In this document: in pieces, positions 25,537-35,299 of the stretch | How the letters are laid out: the number at the start of each line of letters is the position of its first letter | Position numbering within the stretch: position 1 is the stretch's first letter | Source of the DNA: Gorsachius magnificus | Lineage: Eukaryota; Chordata; Aves; Pelecaniformes; Ardeidae | NCBI GenBank assembly: GCA_034008185.1 | Contig: CM067081.1 | Span: 155,650,258-155,714,257, forward strand | Length of the DNA stretch: 64,000 nucleotides | Direction of reading: 5' to 3' | Made by a program: the position numbers and the translations under genes | The notes under the pieces: model-generated | The model's input: only the letters and a program-made list of their open reading frames with translations | Told to the model about the DNA's origin: nothing | Database searches by the model: none

Positions 25537-26590
25537 AATTTTGAAATAATAATGTAAATGAGAACATGAAAAAAACTGAAGGCAACAAAACCTGATCATT
25601 ATAACCTGTAACAAATAAATCTGTAATACATAAAAGAAGTACTAAGGAATTTGTTCTAATTAATCTATTTGCACTGTTCATTAAACAATCAAATTTGCTT
25701 CTGGAACTCACAGTTAGTCTGAGAGTTTATGTGTATTCATGTACAGTCATATGCTAATCCTCATTACAGAAAAAACCTAAATTTGTTTCAACTATGTCTT
25801 AGAAACACTTGCATTTGTGCAGGTCAGTATTTTCTTTGGGAAATTAATAGTTGTGCTAACTAATACTGTCAGCAATAACATTTTCACTTCATAATGTCTT
25901 TAAAAAATGTGTTTACAATGATGTGGGTAGCAATCTAAAATTTACGGTATTAATGAAACTGGAAACTTTAGTAACAAAAACTAGTACAAATTAAAAAAAA
26001 TACAGTGTTACAATTATTTAATTTCATTAAAATACCACTTTCTAATCCTAAATTACTTTTATCTGTATTATAAAACATTTTTTATTCCATCACTGGAAAT
26101 AATGTGGAGTTGTTTCATTTCATTAATTTTATTTATACTGAGAGAATTATTGTTTATTTTGAAACATACAATTTAAAAATATTGTTTCTTTTAAACAGAA
26201 TTCAAGTTTTGATATCTAAATAATGGTAAGTCTACAAGGCCTTTATCCTCTTTCATTATTGAGTGCTTCAAATATGCTGTAGAAAACCCTTAGGCAATCT
26301 CAGATTTGGGGGGATTTTTTTAGCTTTTTAGAACAAGTTGTTCTAAAATGACAATAAATAGTTTTCTGGAAATCCACACTCAGTTTTCTATACTGGCATA
26401 GCATAGCATTTTCTCTGCCTAACTACTTTATAACTCGTGCGTAATAATTTTTGTCGTGTCAATGTTTCTAAACGATAAATTTGGCTTCATAAATCATGTT
26501 ACACAAGTGATATTACATACTATAAAACAGTCCAATCGCAGTAACACCCTTTATGTAAACTTCTGCTGCAAATTAAGGAAATGAACCTTG
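21900..26590. other. Intergenic upstream of SPIC, no gene recognised
   Basis: AT-rich, most so from about 25200 to 26500. It contains the ATT microsatellite at 25504-25534. The C/T-rich stretch 22920-23300 keeps several overlapping frames open (up to 138 codons), with low-complexity translations that I do not take as genes. Confidence 0.55.
25504..25534. repeat. (ATT)n microsatellite
   Basis: About ten uninterrupted ATT/TTA units. On the minus strand it encodes a run of Asn in a spurious frame. Confidence 0.95.
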
Positions 26591-26606
26591 AAACATTTGC
26601 ACGAGT

Positions 26607-26620
26607 GGGTAACGTTACCC
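26607..26620. promoter_or_regulatory. 14-bp perfect palindrome in SPIC upstream region
   Basis: GGGTAACGTTACCC is fully self-complementary and lies 165 bp upstream of the first SPIC ATG. The flanking CAC/GTG triplets extend it imperfectly. The half-site TAAC resembles a MYB core, so a dimeric factor site is possible. Not tied to a known element. Confidence 0.4.
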
Positions 26621-26744
26621 GTGTGAGTTGTCCCACTGACCTCAAAGAGACTTCTCAAAGGAGTGAGAACTTTCTCATAATAGTAAATGATTATGGTAAT
26701 GCCTCAGTGCCTGCAAAACACATATTCCAGGAGGATGTATATTC

Positions 26745-26751
26745 TATATAG
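26745..26751 (+). promoter_or_regulatory. SPIC: Possible SPIC TATA box
   Basis: TATATAG occurs 40 bases before the first in-frame ATG (26785). If it directs initiation about 30 bases downstream, the leader before that ATG would be only about 10 nt. That would favour leaky scanning to the second in-frame ATG at 26830. The region may equally lie inside an intron if SPIC has an upstream non-coding exon. Confidence 0.3.
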
Positions 26752-26784
26752 TCACTGTATCTATTCGGGATTTTCCAACTCACA

Positions 26785-26935
26785 ATGTTGAAAGAACCAG
26801 TCCGGTCCTTTCTGGCTCATGACCGAAAAATGTTCTTGCAGAGTTTTCCTGACCAAGACGTACTGGGCCAGGCTTTCGAAGATGCGCTAGAAGTACTGCA
26901 GCAGCACTCTGACAGAGAAATGCAGTATTCACCAG
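26785..26935 (+). CDS. SPIC: SPIC coding exon 1 (start codon uncertain)
   Basis: First recognised coding exon of SPIC, a PU.1-subfamily ETS factor that in mammals controls red-pulp macrophage and iron-recycling programmes. The frame contains DQDVLGQAFEDALEVLQQHS and ends MQYSP, closely matching the N-terminus of mammalian SPIC. The donor is CCAG|GTAAAA at 26935/26936, leaving phase 1. Two in-frame ATGs exist. From 26785 the protein has 266 residues; from 26830 it has 251, nearer the roughly 248 of human SPIC and closer to the human start, so 26830 is likely the main start. A third option is an acceptor TTCTTGCAG ending at 26851, with the start in an upstream exon; its polypyrimidine tract is poor. 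Neighbouring exons 2-4 join in frame. Confidence 0.8.
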
Positions 26936-28563
26936 GTAAAAAAGACCATTATTCCCTTTCATTTACCATTCTGTATTTTTAAGGAAAGTACAGCTGAAGA
27001 GATATAGGTGGGAGAGTAATTTCCCTGACAGAGGTGGATTAATGGACAGCAGAAGGGTCCATTGGGAGGATGAAAAGGGGGAATAACATGCACTGCCCAT
27101 TGTTGAATGCATCTTCTGTGTCACAGCACAGGGACACTGTTGGACAGTCTCCCTCTACCTTCCCTCTGGTACTAGCCTAGGTGCACTGAGCTCAGATTTC
27201 CTATAATCAGAGGATAAATGACCATAGTGCAACAGCCATTTTCCAGTTTTAATGGTTTAATTGAAAAATGCCCTTCTGTTATGCTGTGAATAAACTCATA
27301 CAAGAATGAACTCCAGTGAAAAAAAAAAAAAAGACCAAGAATCCAACAGGTGAAATTAACTTCCACGGTTACTTTTTTACATTAAAATACAAATTTTAAA
27401 TATTTTTATGCAGAAATGGTACTTTCAGTCTGGATAATTAATATAAAGGTGTTTTTCTTTGCTTCAAGAGTTTTCTACTCTACAAAACTTAAAATACAGG
27501 CAAGCTGTAAATTGTTCTAGTTCATGCAAGATTTTGGCAATTAAGTTGCTATAAAATTTAAAACCTGTGTTTGGTGTTTCTACATAGTAAAGAGAAATGG
27601 TGGGAAAGGAAAATAGGAGGCTATATCACAAACTCTTTAAGTCCAGAACAAAATATCTACTGTCTTCTGTGTGGAATGCATTTCATATGAGGAAGTTTAT
27701 TTACATATTATGTGTTATATACTGAAATGCAAATAAGACCAGTTGGACCATATTTTCAGCTGTTGTTAATAAATTTTTGGCTCCACTGCACTGATAATTT
27801 ACACATGCTGAAGGACTCACTAAATATAATTTCTTGCAGTGTTCTTGCCTGTATCTGTTATTAGGGCCAATGGATAGAGGTTTTAAACACTTGCAACCCA
27901 GTGTTTAGTATGTACCACAGCTGCACCCACATTTCCATTTGCAATAGATGTACCCTCCAAAAACCTTCTTCTGACCACCTGCAGTGTGTAATTTATTCCA
28001 AGTGCCTCAGTTTGGCATTGTCCTCTGCTCCTTTTAAACATTCTAAGGTCTTGGGTTCCTTCCATGTCATTCTTTCAGGCACTGCAGATGCTCTGATGCT
28101 TCTTCACTTCGCGATTGGAGACTCTTACTTGCATTGTACTAATGGCCGGCAGAAGAACTGAACGACATTCCTTTTTCCTTTCTAATATATGTATTATAGT
28201 AGTCTATAATTATCCCATTCATTATGTTTCGTGATTTGTTTGGCCCTCCTTTTTCTATTAACCAAATTATTCCATAATACTCTGAAATATCTGTCATTTT
28301 ATCTTAACAAATATTGCTTTTCATCTTGAAGGCAAACAAAACCAGCCTAAGGGTGTGATTAGCAGTAACAGCACAGATTATGTTGGATAACGTGCTGATA
28401 TGAAACATCTTGGCTCTGGAGAGTTTATTATCTAGAAGGCAGCCATAGGATAAATGTTTTTTGACAGACCCAGTAGCATATTAGGCTGTTTGCTGCTGGT
28501 TTTTTCCCCCCTCTTCTCTCCCTTTTACTCACTCAGGTTTTGCTCCATCTTCCTAATTCTCAG
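26936..28563 (+). other. SPIC: SPIC intron 1
   Basis: GTAAAA donor and TTCTCAG acceptor. It includes a 14-base A tract near 27319. No other coding sequence was recognised. Confidence 0.8.
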
Positions 28564-28676
28564 GTTACAAAAACTGCCTGACTGTGATCAACCATCACCA
28601 CCACCTCCGAGCCAGTCCCAGCTACTCTGCAGCACCATCTACAGAGGACCCAGGGTACAGCTGGAGAAATGTGATT
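28564..28676 (+). CDS. SPIC: SPIC coding exon 2
   Basis: 113-nt exon between acceptor TAATTCTCAG (ending 28563) and a strong donor GTGATT|GTAAGT. The first two bases complete the Gly codon begun in exon 1 (phase 1); it ends in phase 0. The translation YKNCLTVINHHHHLRASPSY, then TEDPGYSWRNVI, aligns with the SPIC linker region (Y-N-x-L-x-x-I-N-H and Y-N/S-W-R-x-V-I in mammals). A His cluster (four His) replaces the mammalian HRPH. This acidic/aromatic region precedes the DNA-binding domain and is poorly conserved outside SPIC, which supports SPIC over SPI1 or SPIB. Confidence 0.9.
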
Positions 28677-29622
28677 GTAAGTGAACTGATAACTAAGAAG
28701 AGAGTCAGACATAAATGGAAAATTGGCAGCCCACTTGTGATTTCTAATACAAATCATTATGCTAACTCCAACAGAAATTGAGTCTGGCCAGGCATGATCC
28801 AGATGAAACTGCCTTGGGAAATATTTGTAGAACATGTTTAATGGTCTCTTATTAGGATTCATCTGAGCTGTTTGCCTCCCATGCTCCTCTGTGGTTCATC
28901 ACGTAGCATGACAACTACAAACAGATGTACTAATACAGCAGGGAAAAGGGCTTGTCTCTATTACCTAGGAACAGGCAGAGAACAACAGCTTCCAACATCT
29001 GCATAACTTCTGCTTCTGTGAGAAAGTACCATGCCTTTGATTTCTTCTCCAGCAGTTTGCTTTAAGAGTGCTGGGAAGACCAGCATTATCTGGACTCTGA
29101 GCTCAGCTTTGGCCTGCAGAGTCCATATTCACTCTTAAAAACACAGGGAGTGTGGCCTCCAGGAGTGATGGAAAATGAATGTTGCAGGGGAGATAATTTC
29201 AGGTAAATAGATTCCACAAAAGCCCATTTTCAACCAGCAGATTAGCGACGATGTGACACGGGAACTAGAGAGTCTGTAGGGACCACTGCCCAGGTGGCCC
29301 TTGTCTTTTACTGACTCTGGAAGCAGAGCCCACTCTTCTTCCTCTGCTTCCAGCAGAAGGGTTGAAGGTCCAGAGTGAGGCAATTACTCTGTTTTCCCTC
29401 TTAATTTCTCCCCTGGTGGGCAGTCCTTCCCACTGGCCATAAATTGGTGCTGCTTGTTACTGGTACAGTACACTACATGCCTTCGTGGCTGAGAAAAGTC
29501 TTCCATGGGTGAGGTGATGAAAGGATGCATTTTGAAGGCTTCGGGCAATTCATTGCTACAAGTTTCTTTTTCCTCAGGGAATGTACTCTATTAGTAACTC
29601 TTTGTTGTCTTCATTCCTGAAG
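28677..29622 (+). other. SPIC: SPIC intron 2
   Basis: GTAAGT donor and TTCCTGAAG acceptor. No other feature was recognised. Confidence 0.85.
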
Positions 29623-29731
29623 AACAGTGCAGCGGATTTTTATGCAGACGAGACTGTCTACCATACGCTACCGAATACTCCAGAAAGCCAGGTGATGCAT
29701 GCTGCTTCTGGCCAGCCAAAAGCAGGGAAAG
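29623..29731 (+). CDS. SPIC: SPIC coding exon 3
   Basis: 109-nt exon from acceptor TCATTCCTGAAG to donor GAAAG|GTGTGT. It encodes NSAADFYADETVYH, then LPNTPES and GQPKAGK, in phase with exon 2 (..WRNVI|NSAADFY..). NSAADFY is shared with mammalian SPIC. The 3' end leaves phase 1, giving Gly with the next exon's GT. The region is the spacer between the N-terminal acidic segment and the ETS domain; it looks about 12-15 residues shorter than the equivalent mammalian stretch. Confidence 0.9.
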
Positions 29732-30542
29732 GTGTGTAGAAAGAGCGTATCTTGATATGTACATTGTGTTACTTAAAAGAATCTCTTGGCAAATCATGCT
29801 TTCTCTTTTTCTTAATTTTTTTTTTTACTTTTAATGGGAAAAAGTAAGTTAACATTTAATCGTAACTAGAATCCAACTGCTAGTGTTCAGTTCCTATCTG
29901 CTAAATGTCATAAGGTAAGATAAATCTTTGCTCTTGTTTAGAACGTGGAAAAACAACCCAGAGATGTGTTTCACTCCAAATAATCTGGGATAAAGTCTGA
30001 TGCAGAGAAGTAAATTTAGCTATCAGCAACATCTTTATCTACTTTAATAACTTATTTTATGTGGTCCAACAAAGAGTGGTTTTCTTGAAGGTTTTTCACA
30101 TACATGAATATTTTTGCACTTGATTTTATGCATTTCTTTGTTTACTTTTCAAATTACCTCTTAGCTTTCATCACTTCCAGTGTGCATTTTTATTTTTATT
30201 TTTGTGCTCCTTTTGGTTGACTTTACTTGAGTAGATATCTATTGTGCAAAGAATAAGTCAGGGGACATTGGTCATTACCGTACTTCATTTATTTATTGCA
30301 TTCAGTCTCTGTTTTTTGTTTGGGACTCAGCATCCTTTCTCTGACTCTGCTAGATGAGATTTAAACAGCTTCCACTCTGAGCTGTTGTACCTACTTTTGA
30401 CCGTGGGGCCTTTTTGAGTAGCTTCCTGGTTTTGCTGCTTTTTGAAATCCCCTCCTGTCAACTTTAACCACATGGAGTCAGTTTTTGGTATCATCTCTCC
30501 CCATTGAAGCTGAAGACTGTGGTTTCTGTTGCTTAATAGCTG

Positions 30543-30572
30543 CTACTACTACTACTACTACTACAACAACAA
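30543..30572. repeat. (CTA)n/(CAA)n microsatellite
   Basis: About seven CTA units followed by three CAA units, inside SPIC intron 3. Confidence 0.9.
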
Positions 30573-31123
30573 ATTCATTGGGATGATGGGAAGAGTAGCC
30601 TCTCCTTTTAAGTTCTGTAATTCTAGTACTTGAAATGTACTATTCCTTTCCAGAAGGCCATGCTGCATAAATTTTTGGAATAACTGACTTTTCTTATGGA
30701 TTTTTTTTGTGTCTTCTTATGGGTTTCTTTGTGTCCATGGTGATATTCCAACCAGAAACTGTGTTTTGGGGGACTATTTCCACTATATGTAAATAAATAT
30801 AGTCCTCTTGGCTTATTATTGAGACATGAGAGGTTTCTGTCCACTAGCAAGCAGTGTGACCCTTTAGGAATATGTCTGTAGATGAAACAATCAGTACTGA
30901 GGACCCAAAGTCTGTGTTTAAAGTGTTTCACAAGGGTTTATTTAGGGTAATCTCTAGGCTGTCCACAAGTTCTGAAAGCTGCAGTGAATTAGATATGCTT
31001 CTGGAAAGCATCTTTGAGTTATGTTTCCTCTGAGAGGAGTCCAGTTCATGCATGTCAAGACCATTCCATGATCTGAACTAAAGCTTGGTGAGTGGAGACA
31101 ATCAAGAGAGGTACTTCAGAAAT

Positions 31124-31198
31124 GCATCTGAATTAGACACACCCAGAGAGAATTAGGCTGCTTTGGGACAATTCAGCACAGAGATCTAATTCAGATGC
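31124..31198. repeat. 75-bp hairpin-forming element with 14-bp perfect terminal inverted repeats
   Basis: GCATCTGAATTAGA (31124-31137) is the exact reverse complement of TCTAATTCAGATGC (31185-31198). A nested GAATT/AATTC pair lies inside the 47-base spacer, and TCAGA/TCTGA occurs just outside the arms. It may be a small MITE-like palindromic transposon remnant or a transcript hairpin in SPIC intron 3. Confidence 0.5.
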
Positions 31199-31640
31199 TC
31201 TGAAACACCTTCTGGAGGAACCTGCCTCTCTCCAGCGACCACATAAGAAACCTGCAGACACTAGCCTGCTAGCTTAGGCTGATGTTTAGGGCCTGGTAAC
31301 GAACACTGCTAGCTTATGCAATGAGGTTCAGTACTAAGGTCTGTGAACTAAGCCCAGCTCAAACTGGTGCATCCACGTTGTGTAGCACTGTGGAGATAAC
31401 TGCTGGGCTCTAGAAATATAGCTGCGTTAACACGTAAGGCAAAAAACCCTCTCAAACCAAGACATCAGCTAGACATGATGTGTCTAGAAAATAAAAGCTT
31501 GGGCAGAAATCACAGCTGAATCAAGAGGACAGACAGCATGAAATCAGATGCTGCTGCAGACATGGCTACACTATTGTTTTCCAGCAGAGTCTCAGTTCTC
31601 AGCAATCTGCAGACTTTCCCCTGATCTTTCTTGTCCTACT

Positions 31641-31700
31641 ATAAATTCATAGGTTTATAGGATAATTCAGGTTGAAGTGACCTAAGGAGGTCACCTACTA
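31641..31700 (-). mobile_element. CR1 LINE 3'-end fragment (degraded)
   Basis: The words 'ttcataggtttataggataa', 'ttcaggttgaagtgacctaa' and 'ggaggtcacct' match the reverse complement of the CR1 3' end with more divergence than the copy at 5556. Confidence 0.6.
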
Positions 31701-33002
31701 AGAAGTATTTACTGTGACCAGGCAGTGTCCTTCATCAGTTTGCTTTTAAGCTTCTCGTCTTGCTAATACTATATGTACTTTTAGTACAATATGTACCTCT
31801 AGTCACAGGCCAATTTTTATTTAGATAATGAAACTTTATTAATTTTTTTGGAAAGTACCTCTGATTTCAGGCTCTTCTTCTTCCCAGTCTGACTGTCACT
31901 TCTCTCCTCTTTCCTTACCACTAGATGCAGAATTACTGTCATCCCTAACAGATGTCTTGGCTTGACCTCAGTGTTCCTTAGCAACAGCCACTTTTCCCCT
32001 GTTCCTAGTTTAAAATAGCCCCGCAAGATGACTTTATGAACTTTAGGTGCAGCTGCTTGTTTCCACTTTGGTTAAAGTGGAAGCCGTTCTTCTGCATAGA
32101 CTCTCCTTTCTGCAAAGTGTTCCTCTTTGTTTCATCATCTTCAATTCTTCCTCCTTACAGCAGCTTCTTGGTCACCATTAGCTTTGTGAAGGGAACTAGA
32201 AGTACTTCAGAGTGAGGGACTCACAAGACCTAAGTGAAACTAAATAAGCCTCACAAGTAAACTTCAGTCTGAGAGCTGAGCGTGTGGGAAGAAGCACTTA
32301 GTTAACTGACAAATATTGCAGTACTGAACTTGCTTTATCCTACATGGGAATGCAAATTGGCACTTCTGCACGTTATAGAAACTACACTGCACCAGTTCTG
32401 TCTCCTTATTGACTAGGTGAGGTTTATGGTTCAAAACCGGCTTGCTCTTCCTGCTCACCCTTTCTTATATCAGAGACTACCTTGCATCCCCAAAGCGTTC
32501 CTGAAACAAACCTGGCAAGATTTAGTCATCTCAAAGTCTTTGAGTTTTGATTAAGCAGGGAAAGTGTTTATTCTAAACCATTCAGATTATCTCTCCAGAA
32601 CCTCTTTCCTGCACTGTCTGAGGATGTAATTTCCTGCAGTGAGTTCCTTGACTGTGGACCTGCACAGCATGTGTCTGAAGACTGCTGAAAGTGGCTTCTG
32701 AGACCTACCATGCAGTGAAGCCACCAGATATATATCATGATCCCCAAATAACCTGCTCTTGAAACTCTAATGACAAAGTCCCTTTCTGTCGCCACAGATC
32801 TGTACATGTTTCAGAACTATCATCCCATTTGCTGTTGCTGGTCTTCCGTTGAATAGTTTATACTGATCTTTTAATTTGTGACGGGGTATTAGGTTCACCT
32901 ATGCTTCTTCCTGTAAGATACTTGCCAGGAAGAAGACAAACGCTCGTCTTTTAAAACAAGTATGAGTTCTGTTCTGACCTTTTGTACTTTATTTCTTAAT
33001 AG

Positions 33003-33430
33003 GTAGAAAAAAACTTCGCCTGTTTGAGTACCTCCATGAGTCTCTGTATGATCCAGCTATGGCAAACTGCATCCAGTGGGTGGATAAGCCCAACGGTGTC
33101 TTCCAGTTTGTCTCCAAAAACAAGGAGAAACTCGCAGAGCTGTGGGGAGAAAGAAAGGGAAACCGCAAGATCATGACATATCAGAAAATGGCCAGAGCGC
33201 TGAGGAATTATGGAAGAACAGGTGAAATTATTAAAATTCGAAGGAAGCTGACATACCAATTCAGTGCTGTTGTTTTACAGAGACTTGCTCCATCTTACTT
33301 CTTGGGAAAAGAAACAGTTTATCATCCGTACATTCAGTCTAATCAAGAATATCAGTGTGCAGATGACTGGATCGGTTACAATAATTACATGTATAACAAC
33401 AGTTATGCATTACAGCATGCTAACAGCTAG
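33003..33430 (+). CDS. SPIC: SPIC coding exon 4: complete ETS DNA-binding domain and C-terminus
   Basis: Terminal coding exon (stop TAG 33428-33430). It encodes a whole ETS domain, about residues 126-211 of the 266-residue model: [76 protein letters not shown]. The recognition helix holds the two invariant arginines of ARALRNY (R189, R192 in this numbering) that contact GGA. The winged helix-turn-helix binds purine-rich GAGGAA sites in the nucleus. The sequence is closest to SPIC of the SPI1/SPIB/SPIC group, including the SPIC-specific tail [10 protein letters not shown]. The last 30 residues are rich in Asn and Tyr and diverge from mammals. The entire DNA-binding domain in one exon is typical of this subfamily. 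Confidence 0.97.
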
Positions 33431-35290
33431 ACATCTCTTTCACATAAGCAGGGCTTTGTTAGCTAGGAATACTTCCCAGCACAGGAACTCTTCTCTGTAC
33501 ATAGCTTTTCCTTTAAGATACCATGCAAACACATAAAGAGGAGGGTTTTAAAAATGATGTTGGCCTAGTTTTACTCCTTTTGAAGTTAATGATAAACAGT
33601 CATTGACTGCTGAAGACAACCAGCAGCTGTAGGGCATGGTCTATTCTCCATGATGTTAATCAGAGGAATTACTTCAGATTCAAGCTGGTATATCCAAGAA
33701 TCAAGGCTTTTGTCTGTTAGTGGACATCAAGGATCCCATCCTGACAACAGTCATTGGAAGTTTTAAGCATGTCCCCAACATTTCCAGTCAGAATTTAGAT
33801 GCTGTTTGTACTGTGGCGCACGCACTCCCTGGCAGGTGGGTGCATATGAATTAGAAAGGGAAGAGATTTGTCAACTGCATGAGGCTACTGTCTGCTTTTT
33901 TCATCAATGTTCTTTCTTAAGAGACATCTTCTGAGTGAATGCCTGGCTGAATGATAAAAGTCCACCTGAAGGTGCACCTGTTGGCCAAGTTGTTAATCCT
34001 TAATCACTTAAATTAACGTATCTTAACACAGATGCTGACATATGGTATTAGCATTGCCAAGTGCACGTTTCACTGTTGGCGGTGGATTCATTGGGAAAGT
34101 GACCATACCATGAGAGGGTTAGTAAAGGATTATGCTTTTCATGAAGTTATTTACAGTTCTTCCATCACTAATATGAGAAGTTGAACTTCTATCCAGCAGT
34201 TCTGTACTCACCTAACAAATATATTGTTATTTATAACCTCTTTGGAGCTATAACTTTATACATATAAATACAATTTCACTTCTCCAGCTCTTTTCCAACA
34301 TGGGAATGTAGCTGAAAGGCTCAGTAATTTTATACTCTCTTGATGGGGAAGGAGGACTACATTTAAGTAAAAAGAGAGTACTAGCCTCTTATGCCAGGAT
34401 GATATCTATAAATTTACTTTTTTTTCATACTTCTGTTACCCGATCAACTTTTCTGTCATCATCATATGAGTTGCCTGTTGTGCAAAATACTTCCACTCAA
34501 CTGCATGAAATTCCAAGTTCTGCCTTTGCTTGAAGCAAGTGCAGACCTGGATATTAATAAGCGCAAAAGTAATTTCTGTGGAGAGGTATAAATGGTGGCC
34601 TGATCTGTTCAATGAAATTCACTGACTTTGATAGTTGCTCCTTGTTCTAACTCCTGCTGACTTGCACAGGGATATAATTTTATGTAGCAGCCACAATGCA
34701 ATGTGCTCTGCTCCATCAAAATTCAAGGTTTTGAGTTAGGATTTTGGTAAAATGAAAGATGCATACTCTTAGAAATCTGAAGCGTGTTAAATAGCACTAA
34801 AAACAGACCCAGATTTTAAGTCAGTAAACATCTGCCAAAATAAGAAGGTCATAACTGTGTTGTTGATATTTCATTTTGAGTGTAGTGTCCTGTAAAATGT
34901 AAATATTATTACAAACCAGACACAAGAATGCCTCTGGTCTTACAGAATTGAATGTGGATACTGCTGTAACACTGAACGCAGTGGGAGTTTAACTCTTACA
35001 AAGGGCTGAGGTCTCTCAGGTGGGATGCCTTCACTATGTGAGCACCTGTGTAAATACAACATTTCAAATGTTATAATGTATGTAAATTTGCCAAGAAACT
35101 GCACGGTTTAGTTACTCCACATCTGTCACCCGTTGCACACTGACTTTATGTTATTTACAAGGCTGGTAACATACGCCAGGTTAAGAGTCTGCTTTGTGTA
35201 AAATGCTTACTTCATCAGTATGTTTAGATTCACTTTCCTCAGCCTCATCTACTTGTTAAGAAAATAAATACTTATTCAGACTCTCTGTTG
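33431..35290 (+). other. SPIC: Probable SPIC 3' untranslated region
   Basis: AT-rich sequence after the SPIC stop with no conserved frame. The first canonical AATAAA is at 35263-35268 and a second at 35925-35930, so the 3' UTR is inferred to be about 1.85 kb. The exact cleavage site is unknown. Confidence 0.5.
35263..35268 (+). terminator. SPIC: Candidate SPIC poly(A) signal
   Basis: First AATAAA downstream of the SPIC stop codon, followed by T/GT-rich sequence (ctctgttgcctttt) 16-30 bases later. A second AATAAA at 35925 is an alternative. Confidence 0.5.
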
Positions 35291-35299
35291 CCTTTTTAA

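Larger units (their letters stand above)
29732..33002 (+). other. SPIC: SPIC intron 3
   Basis: The largest intron of the gene (3.3 kb), with donor GTGTGT and acceptor TTTATTTCTTAATAG. It contains a (CTA)n microsatellite, a 75-bp element bounded by 14-bp perfect inverted repeats (31124-31198) and a CR1-like fragment (31641-31700). No additional exon was recognised. Confidence 0.85.

Noticed and set aside
25469..25711. Minus-strand frame with an Asn repeat
   Set aside because: The Asn run is the ATT microsatellite read in frame; no domain elsewhere.
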